Shown here in pieces: positions 37,413 through 49,429 of a DNA stretch of 64,000 bases. Positions within the stretch are counted from its first letter, which is position 1, and the number at the start of each line of letters is the position of its first letter. Under the pieces are notes generated by a model that was not told the DNA's origin, did not search any database, and saw only the letters and a program-made list of their open reading frames with translations. The DNA comes from Protea cynaroides (Eukaryota; Streptophyta; Magnoliopsida; Proteales; Proteaceae). The translations under genes were made by a program, and so were the position numbers. The DNA is taken from positions 94,334,549 to 94,398,548 of the forward strand of contig CM053274.1 of the NCBI GenBank assembly GCA_028583415.1, written 5' to 3'.

Positions 37413-39359
37413 GTTGCTATTGCTCACTCCTGAAAAGGTTGACATGAAAAGAGAGACATTCAATGGCTTGAGAGGTGTGGGAGACTTCATGCTCGCTATG
37501 AAATCTTTTCCCTTGTTCAAATGTGTAATCATAGAAAAAAAAAATTGGCCTCGCATCAGATGTTGGTTGCATGTTGCATTGATTGACAGCTTGCAACATC
37601 ACATATGGAATGAACCGATGTATCTTTAACAGATACAAAGGAATTCGTGTTCTTTATATAGACACATATTAAATACATGATTTATATATAGAAACATATT
37701 AAATACGTATAATGTTTAAATTTTTTAATGATTTTTTTTAATTAAAAAGGATTGGAAAGAAACGAAATTTTTTTTCCCTTTTTTGGAAAAAATAGGAAAG
37801 AAATCTTTTGAAATGGACAAAAAGAAGCAGACCCTTATCTTCTTATTAATTTTTTTCCTTTTTCTTAGCTTCCAAACATAGCTTTACATTCCCCGAGGGT
37901 CCAAACGCATCTGCGACTCTGCCTTCCTTTCCTCTTCGTCTTCTCAGCCAAAAAAACCTAGACTGTGGAATCTGCGTCGCCGGTCGTCGCATGTAAGTCT
38001 CTCTCTCTCTCTCTCTCATTTCTGAACCCATTGCACTGCCGTGGAGATCTTGGTTGTCATTGGCTATTGATGTGCTTCTTCTGCTTCTATTTTTGTCTTG
38101 ATGCTATGTGTTACTACCCCTGTGTCCCTGTATATTTTAGTTTCGGAAGTTTTCCATGTATTGTATGCCCTTTGTTGCTTTTAGTTTCAGGCATAGGAAG
38201 GATGACAGTGTCGCCCACCCATGGTATTATTTGCTCAACTCTTTTTTTCTCACCTGCTACTGAATGGTGGCCCAAGAAAGTCCACTTACAATCTAGATCA
38301 GGTGAATTATTTTTCAATAAAGTTTCAATCAAACTCATCACAGACTCAAAAGCCCCAATCAACTGCCACATTTTCCGTTAGGGTGGGACTCACAAATCTG
38401 ATGGGTCGAAGGTAACAGCTGACTGGGAATGGTTGTTCATGGTGGAGTCTTTCTGAGGAATGGAAGTTTGGGGGGGGTGGTTGCTGTCAAATAAATGGAT
38501 ACCCATGCGATTGCTTGGCTGATAATTTGAAGGATGAAAATCAGAATTTTCATAGTAAGATAAAAATAAAAGCTGAAATAGGAATCGAAAATGTCCCTAC
38601 TACCAACTTTCTCTGGAATCAAGTCCAAATTTAGCAACTTAATCGAATGATTCGATGAACATGTACCCAGATTAGCTTCATATGGGCAGCCCAAATAATT
38701 TGAGATGAGAAAACTACCAAGAGAGAAGATGGCCCCATGAAACCTGTCATCCAGCTAACCACCAACAATTCACTTAAGAATCGTCTTATTATGACTATGT
38801 TTTATGATACTTTTCATGTATGAGAAATTAAGTATTTAGCTAATATATGGTGTTTATTTTGAGGTTTCTTTTGATAAATTTATATTTTTCATGCTATTAT
38901 TCTGTTTGGTAGATGATGTACATGCTTGCTTCATGGTCTTTGATTTGTATCTTCTTTTCTTTTCTTTTGGGATCCCCTGGGGATGCCCTCTCTTGTAATC
39001 TTGTGCCTATTGAATATAATTCCATTTTCACCTAAAAAAATATATTCCCATATTATTGCTCCCAGTTTTTTAAAGAGGAACTGTTGTGTTAAATACATAT
39101 TAAATGCATACCGAAGTATTGTTGTGTGTGTGTTTTTTTTACGCATAATTGTTTAAAATATTATTTAATGTCCGTTTAATACCTGTATATATCGGTACCT
39201 TTTTTTTGCCGTGCCTTATATGCTAACTATGCTGCAGATTATAGTCTTGCATTTTCAGACCGGACGGCATAAAGGACACCAAAGGAGGGCAAAGCCACTA
39301 GAGGGTGGACACAAAAGAAGAAGAAACTAACATTGATAAATAAGAAGTAAAAAAAAAAG
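37413..39359. other. Spacer upstream of SEC11
   Basis: Contains the SEC11 promoter and leader, with a CT-rich stretch just after the first exon. At 37965-37994 an ATG followed by about nine codons runs into a consensus donor (GCAT|gtaagtctctc). This could be an upstream leader exon or an unrelated first exon; no partner exon could be assigned. Confidence 0.4.
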
Positions 39360-42300
39360 ATGGGGTGGGTTGGAGATGCTGTTGAATCCATCAAATCTCT
39401 TCAGATCAGACAAGTTCTCCTGCAGGCCGTCAGCCTCGGTTCGTAAACCCCTTCCCCCCCCTCTCTCTCTCTCTCTTGTATTTGTAAAGGATATCATTCT
39501 TCATGTAGTTTGCATGTTGTCTTTGAACTAACTGTAATCATTCTTTGATTTTTAGAGCAGGATTCTTATTATATCATCGTTCGTCAAGATTTTTATTTAA
39601 TTTGTGGTTTCTTTTATTATTGTGAAAGTTTCCCTTCAATTTACTATAGAGAATGTGAAGGACCCTTCTGTATCGAGGTTCTATAATTTGAGGCTTTAAG
39701 TACGTACTAGTAAAAGAAAATTTCATGGATGGTAACTATTATTTGCAGTGATGAAATGAAGCAAGCTTTAAAGAAAAAAAAATTGGGGATTGAAAGTGCC
39801 GGCTAAGATACTTGTTTGTAAGTAATTGCAACTTGGGTATTTCTGAGAGATCAAATAGAAAAAGGGAGGAGGGTTGTTGCATATTGAGTGGTAGAACACT
39901 AGAGAACTAATACATATACACCTGTATGAATATACACAGGATGCTATACACCTGTATGAATATACACAGGATGCATGCCAATACAAGGGAGGTATTTGAT
40001 TGAATTACTCTCTGAAATTTGACATGTAGCTAATCTAGATTATGTCTTCTCTGTCCAACGTCACAATGGACACATTATCTGTTCATGTGGCAGAATAGAT
40101 GTCTTGTGATGTTTGAAAAAATAACAAACCCTTGTGACAATAATAATATGTTTAAAAATGCTGAAACAGTTTAGTCTGCCAATGGTAAATAATGCCAGGG
40201 GTACCACTGTAATCTACTAACCCCTTTTTTTTGGGTAAATGTAATCTACTAACCCCTTGCTTGGCCTACAGGTCAGCAATGTCATTTGTTGTCATTGGAT
40301 TCCAATCGAATAGCCATTTACCTTGTGAAGAGAGATGTTTTATGCGTCTTATGACGTGCAAACCTCCAAGGGCCTTCCATGTTGGATGACATCCAAACAA
40401 TAACAACTATTTTGGTCCATTATTACCTTTGGGCACAAAATCATTTTCCTGTCTTATATCTGTAGAATAGCATGTCAAGCTTCTCATGTGAAATTTTGTT
40501 CAGCTTCTTTTTATTCCTGGAAGCAAATTTACTTTTGCTTGAAGCGTGAACATTGTAAATAATGTTGTCTGAATATGCTTATTTTATTCCTTATTTCCCT
40601 CTCTTTTATTAATGAAGCAACATTCACTAAGAAAATGAGGCATTAATAGTTAAGATGTTGTAGATGGTCCTAAGGCATTCACTGAGAGACACAAATGTGA
40701 AATAACTTGGCCTAGCATGGTGGCTAAACTTTTTGAGGAAGTTATAACCTGGATAAGTAACAATGACAAAAACAAGGATACCATCGTTAGTAAAATTTTC
40801 ACTCTCTCTAAGTCCATATTATCTACCGCTTTAGCCATTTATCTATTATTTTACTGAGATTATGGGTTTGGCTGGTGACTTTGCTACCAAATGTTGCATC
40901 AAAATGGTGATATTAGTCCATTGTCACCTCATTAACAAGTGGAAGAACCGTATTATAAATTCTAATTAAGATGCGGGACCTATGCTTTTCGCCTTAGGAA
41001 TAAATTCTATATTTCTATCATATTATACACATACAAGTTTATCTGACAAGTAAAAATTTTTTTTTTAAAAGGAAGGGGGAGGGGGGGAGGGGGGGGGAGA
41101 GGGTTGGGGGGGGAGAAAAAAGCCCTGCATATATGGTCATGTCCATCATTCTCAATTGAGAATGGATCAATGAGGCTTCATTTTGTGAATTTTATAACCA
41201 CAAGGCTGACAATCTCTCATAGTGCATGGTTTAAAGCCAAAATTTCTAATTGTACTTGTACGTGAAGACTATTGTTATTTTTCTTGTTAAGGGTTTGTCT
41301 GTTATCTAAGAGAATTCTATTCCTTGTCCATGTCAGGTATGATTGTTACATCAGCATTGATAATATGGAAGGGCTTGATGTGTGTTACTGGCAGTGAATC
41401 ACCTGTTGTGGTTGTTCTCTCTGGAAGCATGGAACCTGGCTTCAAGAGGGTGAGTGCATTTAACGAATGAATATTTTGATGCTGTCCTAGTAAACAACTT
41501 AACTGTTTTCTACTGCTTGTTGTTTCTTGAGAACTAAAATTTGAAACACTTCTGCTTATACAACAATAACATTTTCTACGGGTTAACAACCATGGAAATT
41601 ATTATTTTAATTGACCCCATCTTCCAGTTGATAAGGTTTAGATAAGATTCAGTTTCTTATTTAATCTTAGTTTGCTTATTAGTTTCTTAAGAGTTTGATT
41701 AGTTAGAACACTTCCTAATCCTATGGTTATGGAGAGAGAATTAATGTTAGTTTGGGTCGTTTTTCTTTATGATTTAGTTGTGGTTGAGTCTATCTAAGTG
41801 TCAATGTTAGCATTATTTAATTCTATAAATACATGTAAAGGCTAAGAGCCTCCGTACGATTTGAAGAATTGAAATTTAGTTTGGTTTAGTTTATTTTGTG
41901 GAGGTTGGAGCTTCTTTTATCTCTCTTCCTTTTACCTTCTCCCGTCTCTCCTTTTTCTTGTAAGGGATTGTTTGTTTCGTTGTAAAATTTTCCATGCAAA
42001 TGATATTTTACATAAAAATTTTCCTGCTTCCATGCCTTTCTAATTTTAGATTAGTCAAATTATTATTGTCACAAGGGTTTACTATTTTTCCAAATGTCAC
42101 AAGGCACATATTCTGCCACGTGGGCAGATGATGTTTCCATTCCAACTGTTGGATAGAGAAATCATGGTCTAGATTAGCCATTTGTCAAATTTCAAGGTCT
42201 AATTCAATTAAATACCCTTTTTATATTGGCATGTTTTATGCGTATGCCCATGCATGTGGACCTGTATTTTAAACATTATGGTGCATTATCCCAACTCGGA

Positions 42301-45300
42301 GCAAGAACAGTCGGTTTATATTAAAAAATCTATGAAAATGAATGACTCAGATTTGTTTTGCGATTTTGAGAAGAGTCAGTCTATTGTTACATGGATAACC
42401 ACCCTTCAAACAAACAGTGAAAAATCCTATTTTATAGAAACGTTTTATTTTTCCACCATTTTACATGGAACCAAATTGAGCCTAAAGTACTATTCATGGT
42501 TACTTTTCACAATTACTGTTCACAGTTCCGAAACAGCCCCCCTTTTTTCCTCTTATTTCTTCCCTTATGCTCATTACTTGTGGATCTATGTCATTGATCT
42601 GTGTCATATCCGCCTGATTTATTCTGAAAGTCACCAGAACACCTGCTGAATCCACAGTAGAGAAAAATACTCAGAATCCACTGGGCGACTTGAGAATCCA
42701 CCCAACTAAAGTCTGAAGTCCACAGACTGAGCTGAAAAGATTCTTCATTCATTGACCAAATCATGGGGAGGCTATGCCTCATACAAGTTTTAAATAAAGA
42801 CAAAAAAAAAAAATCAACGTAGGATTCCCCAGCTGCAGGCTGTGTTTGAACAGTCCTTGACTAATTCAAACTTTCCTAAAAACAAGGCCAAACTGATAAA
42901 GGAAACTCTTCATATGCAAGCTAAGTTTGGAATCTACTTGCAACTAAAATACTGAAAATAAGGACAGTTATTAAAAGGAAACAAGACTGGACATATCCCA
43001 GCCTCAGTAAAGAACTTAATAGCAATAAATAAAGGAAATAAAAGTCCTATCACTAGCCCATGATTAGAGTTGACCCACACCACAAACCAAAACTGGTTGA
43101 ATTTTTAAGTGCTGCAGGACAAGAAAAAGGGCTGATTTCGTAATGCCGCAAGCCCCTTTTCTCTTCCTTCTGGCTTAGATCTGCATCAGGACCTTGGGAA
43201 TGCAGATTATTCTTATTGCTGTTAATATTTTGAAGGATTAAAATAACTATGTGCATGGATCTGTGTTACTTTTAAACAGTAAAAATGCAGGCTGGAGTGT
43301 TAAGTCAGTAACGTGTACGGGGACTTGCATAGACCTGGATTCTGAAGCTGCCTTCACCATATAATAGCCTGCTTGCCTATCCTCTGACCTCACATTCAAG
43401 GGGGAGGAACAACTCTGTAGGCCTGTTTTATTATTGTATCATCATAAGACTGCCACATGTAATTCACTGATATACATTATACACTTGGAGTGGAGTATTT
43501 ATATTCATCCATTTATTCTTTGGTTAGTTATCAAATAAATATTCATACATTAGTTTTTTTTAGAAATTTTTTGTTCTCCTAACTCTGGAGGGGAGAGAAT
43601 ACATAAGAAAAGGGAAAAATAACTGTTTATCTCCCTCTACTTTTATTATTTTGTTTTTATAATAAATTGTCTTTTTACAGATCTATGATAACTTTTATTT
43701 TGAGACAATTAAGACATACTCTTGAGTATTGGAGGGCTGTTGAAGGCTTCAATCTGTTCACTTGTGCTTTAATTTGTTTATTTTCTCAACGAAAAGGGAA
43801 ACAAATTATGTTGGTATCTCTTAGCTAGCTTGATCCACTGTATCCTTGATCAAGGTGGAGACATGCTTTGAAATCGATTGATATCCGTCGAAATCGGTGA
43901 AATATTTCTGCCTCCCATGAGTTGGGATTACCCTCAAAGGCTCAAACCAAATCTCAAACATTCTGACGGAGAAATAAGAGTGTGGTATTTGGACCTAGCG
44001 AGAATTTATGCTGTGTATGCAAAGTGAGGAGCAAGGTGACTTGTCAGTTCATTTAAACTATAGTTGTCAAGGAGTCGCCTAGGCAACAAGGCGAGCTTCT
44101 AGGGGCTGGGTGGTAGGGTGCCTTATTGCATGTTAAAAAGATGGCGCTTTAGCTTCTGGGCTATGGCTCTAGGGGGCCTTGGACGCCTTATATTACCTGA
44201 AACGACCGCCTTTTTTTATTTTTTTTAATCTTTTATTACAGTATTTTGATGCCAGTTATAACATATTTATTCGACTGTGGAAACAAGTCATGGTACACTG
44301 GATTATTAAATTATTAATCAATTACTTTGTTTTTTATGTTATCAATATAGGTTACTGGGCTCATGTAGTAAACAATATAACCAATGAATAGCTTTCATCC
44401 TGATATATGTTAGCAGATGTTTCCTAATAAATCTATAGGTGCCTGCTCTCTAAGAAATTTCTGTTGCTCCTGAATCTGCACTTCCCTTTCCTCCCCGCAC
44501 TGGGTAATCTATTAATGCAGCCATCAAACCGCTACGTGAATAACAGGATTTGTTAGCTATGGACTTTTGCATGTGGTGTGAAACTGGGTATAAATTAGTG
44601 AATGTCAAGAACTGGATTTAAATTGTGAGTCTTTATTCATCTAGATGGTTTTTTTCCCCTGCAAGGGCTAAGTTTTCTTATGCCTAGCTTTGTATATAAT
44701 GCCTTGAGTAATTCTTCAATAATGCAAGCAGAACTTTCCTTATATTGAGTTTTCACTATTTTTTTTTTTCAACTTAAATTTTGTATGATTGAATGTTTAC
44801 TCAAGTATTATTGCATTTACCTTAATATTTTGCATGCTTTCATTTATATAGCTTTAGTGCATGACCATTTATAACTCTTGCAGGGGGATATTTTGTTTTT
44901 GCACATGAGCAAGGCCCCTATTCGTGCTGGGGAAATTGTTGTATTTAATGTTGATGTAAGTTCTTCTTTGCTCTTTTACTACATTGATTTCTTTTATGCA
45001 GTGGCATATGTGATTTTTCTTCCACATATGTGGTTAAGTTTGTTTGATATTCATGATAACACTTGTTTTAGTTTCTATTAGATGCACATTTCCAGTTTTC
45101 TTTTTCTTGATGTTGCTTAAAAGTGTTTGTTTTTTTGGATCATGGGACTTACCAATTACAGAATTGATGTTTTCATTTAATTTTTCTTGAATCTGTGGAA
45201 GGACATGCATAGAGGAAGATTTGCCTTTAGGCATGCTCATAGCTAAGAAATTTCATTACTAAATGGGTATTAGTTTCCCTGCATGAGCTTTTGAACATAC

Positions 45301-48300
45301 TTGTGAAGAGTGCTAAGAAGTAGATTACAGAAGAAGAAAGAAAAGGGAAGTGAGAAGAATAGTAATTAGCATAACCTAGCTTCCTCCTGGGAGTTATGAG
45401 AATGGACAGCCTAGTTATCCAATAGTAGTTTGGTCTCTGTCATGCTACCTTTTCCTTGACATCGTTCCATCCCTGAATAATTCTTGTATGTTTGACATGT
45501 CGATGCTGATGTCATCTGTATGGCACAATACCGTCAATAGTGTGTGTTGATGACATTGATATGAGACCCTCTTTCCTACCCCCCCTCCCCCCTCCGGTTG
45601 ATACATTGTATAACAATAAATGGAAAGTGCATATTGCCTGGAAACATAAATGCATTAAAGTAAACTATGTTTTCAAAAGGGCTGCAATACAAGGATTCTG
45701 TGTTTGAGCCATCAACTACTTCTAGAACCTCTTAGCATTGTCATCTCATTTAATGAATGTGCTGCTGAGCTGATGCCAAGTATGTGTGCATCTCATGAAC
45801 CACATGAGATAAATTCTTTTGACAGTCAATGAGAAATATGATCTCATTCACTGCATAAGACAATTTTTAGAAAGATTACTCATCTTTACTTCGTGAAAGA
45901 ACATTTTCAAAGTTTTATCAAATGCCTCGAGTCCTTCAGTAACGTAGATGTTGCGTTCTTGTTTAGATCTTATGTCCGTTTATACCTTGCCTTTTTTTAT
46001 TGTGCGTGCGTCTGTGTGTGCTTGTGTGCGTGCGTGTGTACGATTGTACTTTTCCTGACGTATCCTTCTGGACTTTATATCTTATTACAGGGACGTGAAA
46101 TTCCAATTGTCCATCGAGTAATTAAGGTAATCGCTTCAGGCAACCCTTTTCTGCTGATTTGTTTTTGATTTTTGTGTATTACGGAGACATTTGTTCGGTA
46201 TCCACTTTGTGCAAACCTTTTAAATCATTTTAAGATTCCATTCTATGACCCTGGAAAGCATTGGGAGCAAGTGTCCACTTGATAATCTTTAATATAATAT
46301 CCCTAATGATGTAGTGGATCTCCATCGTGCAATTTCTATTGAAATGTGACACATTCCTCTGAGCAAAACAAACTCCAAGAAAGGCTGGTTGAGATTTTTT
46401 CACAGGATCTTTCTTCCTATCCATCGTTAAAAGATGAAGAAGAAATAGAAAATTTCTCTCATGAAAAACCTTCAAGTGACCTCCCTAGCCATATGAATCT
46501 TCCATGATCTCCAAGGTAACTTTTATCAAAGATCCTTTCTTAAATCATTAAGATAGAGGTAAGCTTTCTGGTATGGAAGAATGATTAGCCACAGAACAGT
46601 GACAAACCAAAAGGAACAACAAACTACTTCTGATAGAAAATTCCCAATAAGAAAGCTGAAAGAGAATAGAAAAAAAGATTAATCTTTTGGATTAAAAATG
46701 TTTTCAAATTGGTCTCCTTATCCAAAATTTACTACCTGTTTTATAAAAAAACAAAAAATATGGATGAGCAAACAATCCACCGAATTCTTCATCGTTCTAG
46801 CATGTGAAGCTCATGTTGACGATAACTTTTCATATGCGCTAGATTGTGGTAAGCATTTTATCTTAGGAATCTGGATTGTTTCAAGGTTGTAGTGAAAGGC
46901 AGCTTTGATTTAATTCTTTACCATGTATCAAATGGTTCTTATTGGAACTCTTTTACTCTTAATATTGAATTTAAATTTTCTTTCTTTGATTATTGGGGTA
47001 CTCTTTGGCAGGTACACGAACGGAAAGATACTGGTGAGGTTGATGTTCTCACAAAAGGTACCAAACTCTTCAAAAGTAGATATCTTAGGATGCAAAAGGT
47101 TTTAATTTGACAAATATTGCCTGTGATGTTCTTTATGGAGGAAAAATTTTCAAGTGCATTGGATGATTATTTATAATTTACACAGTGCATGACACTTAAG
47201 AATTTGACTTACTGTATCAAAATGTTTTTCACTGTATCCTAACTAGCATAATGTTTTCCACTGTATCCTAACTAGCATTTTTGGTTGTCTTGAGTAATTC
47301 TCATGCTTAATTTCTCCATCTTGTGAGTGCCTTCTTCTTGCAGGGGATAATAATTTTGGCGATGACAGGCTTTTGTATGCTCAAGGTCAACTCTGGCTTC
47401 AGCGTCACCATATAATGGGAAGAGCTGTAGGGTAAAGATTTTGAGCATTAACTTATTAATGATCATAAGAATGCGGCAGTCTGTTTTTTCTAGAATTGCC
47501 ATGTTTTACATGCTCTGGTACTTGTGACAGTACAGCTCTTAATTTATCTTTCCTCCCCCTTCTGTTAACATTTAGTCTATGCAATTTATAGATAATTTAT
47601 AGTTTTATCTAAAGTTTGTACTTGCGTGACATTTTAGTATGTTCGGTCCATTGGTTTACAATTTTTCTCTCTTTCTTAAATAAGCAAGAGGTATCTTGAT
47701 AATATGTAACTGTTGGTTGGCCGTTGGTAAAAGAAGGCCACTATGGACCGTATGTGGCCCCAAAAACCTATTACTGTACATGCCTCTAAAAGCTATATAC
47801 ATATAATATCCTATACTTGAATTGTAACATCAGACAGTTTTGTGACTATCCCGAATCTGTTAGTGTTTAGCATGGACACGTAGCATATTGGGGTCGGCAG
47901 ATCCGCATATTCAACCGCTTGCATTCATTTTTTAATTGGTTTCAAGTGTCCGCACATATATAATGAGCATGAAACAGGTTGTTGTCTAAGCATCACTTTC
48001 ATCACTGAATGGTCCAGTTATCGCAGATGTTGACGATAATGATGGCAAGGGCAAAACTATGTATCTGCCTTTTCACTGGAAAATAATATTGACTTTCTAG
48101 TAATATCTTGCAGGTTCTTACCATATGTTGGCTGGGTTACAATAATCATGACTGAGAAGCCCATCATAAAGGTTACTCCTTTTCATAATATCTCTCTTTT
48201 TTTATGACATACACATCTGATTTCCTGCTAGATATATATAATTGAAGTTGCTATTATTCATGAATTTATCACATTCATTTAATAATTCCAGGAATGGTTT

Positions 48301-49071
48301 TCCTGGTCTGCACAGTCTTGAGGGTATCTCTTTTGGAGCAAATTATCAGCCATGTGGGAAGTTGGATGGGACTGAAATTTTGTGGGCAGGTAACGCAAAC
48401 CCCAATGTGCCCTGCTCCCATTTCAGGTTTCAGCCCAAAAGGAACAAGCCTAGTGGCAAGGTATAGCTTTGAAAATCCAAGACTCGCGAAGGTGCACACC
48501 AATGCTTGGAGCCTTGGACTACCGAGCCTAGGTGCATGCCAATACATAAAGAGAGCATATGATGAAGTTGAATCTGAAATTTGACACGTGGTTAATCGAG
48601 ATCATTCCCAAGGCATCCAATGGTTGAAACTGTCACATTACTCTTCCATGTGTCACATAGATGTGCAGTCCATATGCTCCATGGTGGGTTGCGCAGACCA
48701 GGAAATCTTTTGCCATTCCAGTAAAAAAAACATTACAAAAACGAGAAATTTATGTCGATCGGTGACCAGGAAGTCTTTTGCCTTTCCAGTAGAAAATTGT
48801 ACAAAGGCAAGAAATATGTGTTGGTTGTTGACCATATTTTCTTATATCATTTTCTGGTTCTCAAAAGAAAAAACTCAACATCTAATCTCTTGAAGGTTGG
48901 CGATACATCACAAATGAGCTTTTATCTGTTTCCTGGTTTCTCAGGAGTCAATGAGATGAGTTATGTTAGAAAAAAATTTAAATATCTAGATTCTAACTTT
49001 TGCTATTATTTTTTTTGCAGTACTTACTCATTGGTGCACTTGGGTTGTTGGTTGTAACTTCGAAGGATTGA
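39360..49071 (+). CDS. SEC11: SEC11 catalytic subunit of the ER signal peptidase complex, 8 exons
   Basis: Exons are 39360-39438, 41337-41449, 44884-44955, 46091-46126, 47012-47057, 47344-47431, 48114-48171 and 49021-49071. All junctions are GT-AG and in phase, giving 180 aa, the usual plant SEC11 length. The enzyme is the serine protease that removes signal peptides in the ER membrane. Visible are MGWVGDAVESIKS at the start and one N-terminal membrane anchor (about 28-45, MIVTSALIIW). The catalytic serine is Ser57 in VVLSGSMEPG and the catalytic histidine is His96 in PIVHRVIKV, 39 residues apart as in yeast Sec11 (Ser44/His83). The Asp-bearing GDNNFGDDR follows at 116-124, with HHIMGRAVGFLPYVGW and a hydrophobic C-terminus ending TSKD. 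Introns 1 and 2 (1.9 and 3.4 kb) hold most of the repeat DNA. This looks like an intact housekeeping gene. Confidence 0.96.
39916..39973. repeat. 29-bp tandem duplication in SEC11 intron 1
   Basis: Two identical units beginning ATACACCTGTATG. Each contains CCTGT and ACAGG in inverted orientation. Confidence 0.9.
39972..40150 (+). repeat. Dispersed repeat, sense copy, in SEC11 intron 1
   Basis: Runs from GCATGCCAATACAAGGG to CCTTGTGACAATAATAATATG. An inverted copy at about three-quarters identity lies at 42056-42234, and a weaker one at 48535-48660. It is probably a short DNA transposon family. Confidence 0.75.
41075..41114 (+). other. G-quadruplex-prone tract in SEC11 intron 1
   Basis: Four or more runs of G(5-9) separated by A, AGA or TT, on the transcribed sense strand about 220 nt before the exon 2 acceptor. 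Confidence 0.75.
41635..41990 (+). mobile_element. Possible copia LTR fragment in SEC11 intron 2
   Basis: TTCTTATTTAATCTTAG- and CCTAATCC-type U3-like words are followed by TCTATAAATACATG and a pyrimidine-rich tail. It resembles the LTR at 27.8-28.8 kb in style. No primer site or partner LTR was seen. Confidence 0.3.
42056..42234 (-). repeat. Dispersed repeat, inverted copy, in SEC11 intron 2
   Basis: Its complement starts ACATGCCAATATAAAAAGGG, matching 39972-40150 throughout, including TGAAATTTGACA, GCTAATCTAGA and CCTTGTGACAATAATAAT. With the intron 1 copy it brackets exon 2. Confidence 0.75.
44060..44200. mobile_element. Decayed copy of the ATAGTTGTCAAGGCG hAT MITE
   Basis: Starts TATAGTTGTCAAGGAGTCGCCTAGGCAAC and is GC-rich like the intact element at 56871-57023. 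The right terminus is eroded (GGACGCCTTA). Located in SEC11 intron 2. Confidence 0.5.
48535..48660 (+). repeat. Third, diverged copy of the dispersed repeat, SEC11 intron 7
   Basis: Shares GCATGCCAATAC and CTGAAATTTGACACGTGG with the intron 1 copy, in the same orientation. The rest has drifted. Confidence 0.5.
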
Positions 49072-49314
49072 GTGACTTCAAGTTTCCGCCCTTGCTTGGC
49101 TTGGCCTCCACAATTCCTTTTCACTTTGATGAGTGGCCGCTGCACACTTAATGCCCCATTTCTTTGATCTGGCCTCGCCATAATCTTGGTGGAAGGGTGA
49201 ATTTTAGATTTAAAAAGAATTGGTTATTAATGGAGGAAACGTCATACCTTTGGACATGTTGATTGTGTTGAATTCACAAAATTTGTTCCGTGTGTTCTGG
49301 AGTTAATTTCTAGA

Positions 49315-49425
49315 GGGCGGGCTGGGCACAAAGGTAAGGTTGCTCCATTGCGACTTGGTGGTTGTGGGTTTGAATCGAGAAAACAGCATCTCCAGACCAC
49401 TTGTGCGCTAGATACAACCTTAGTT
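49315..49425 (+). mobile_element. tRNA-derived SINE fragment
   Basis: GGGCACAAAGGTAAGGTTGC then GACTTGGTGGTTGTGGG and TTTGAATCGAGAAAACAGC. The GGTTTGAATC stretch is a pol III B box and the layout is that of the 5' head of plant Au-like SINEs. The 3' half is not recognisable. Confidence 0.55.
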
Positions 49426-49429
49426 ATGG

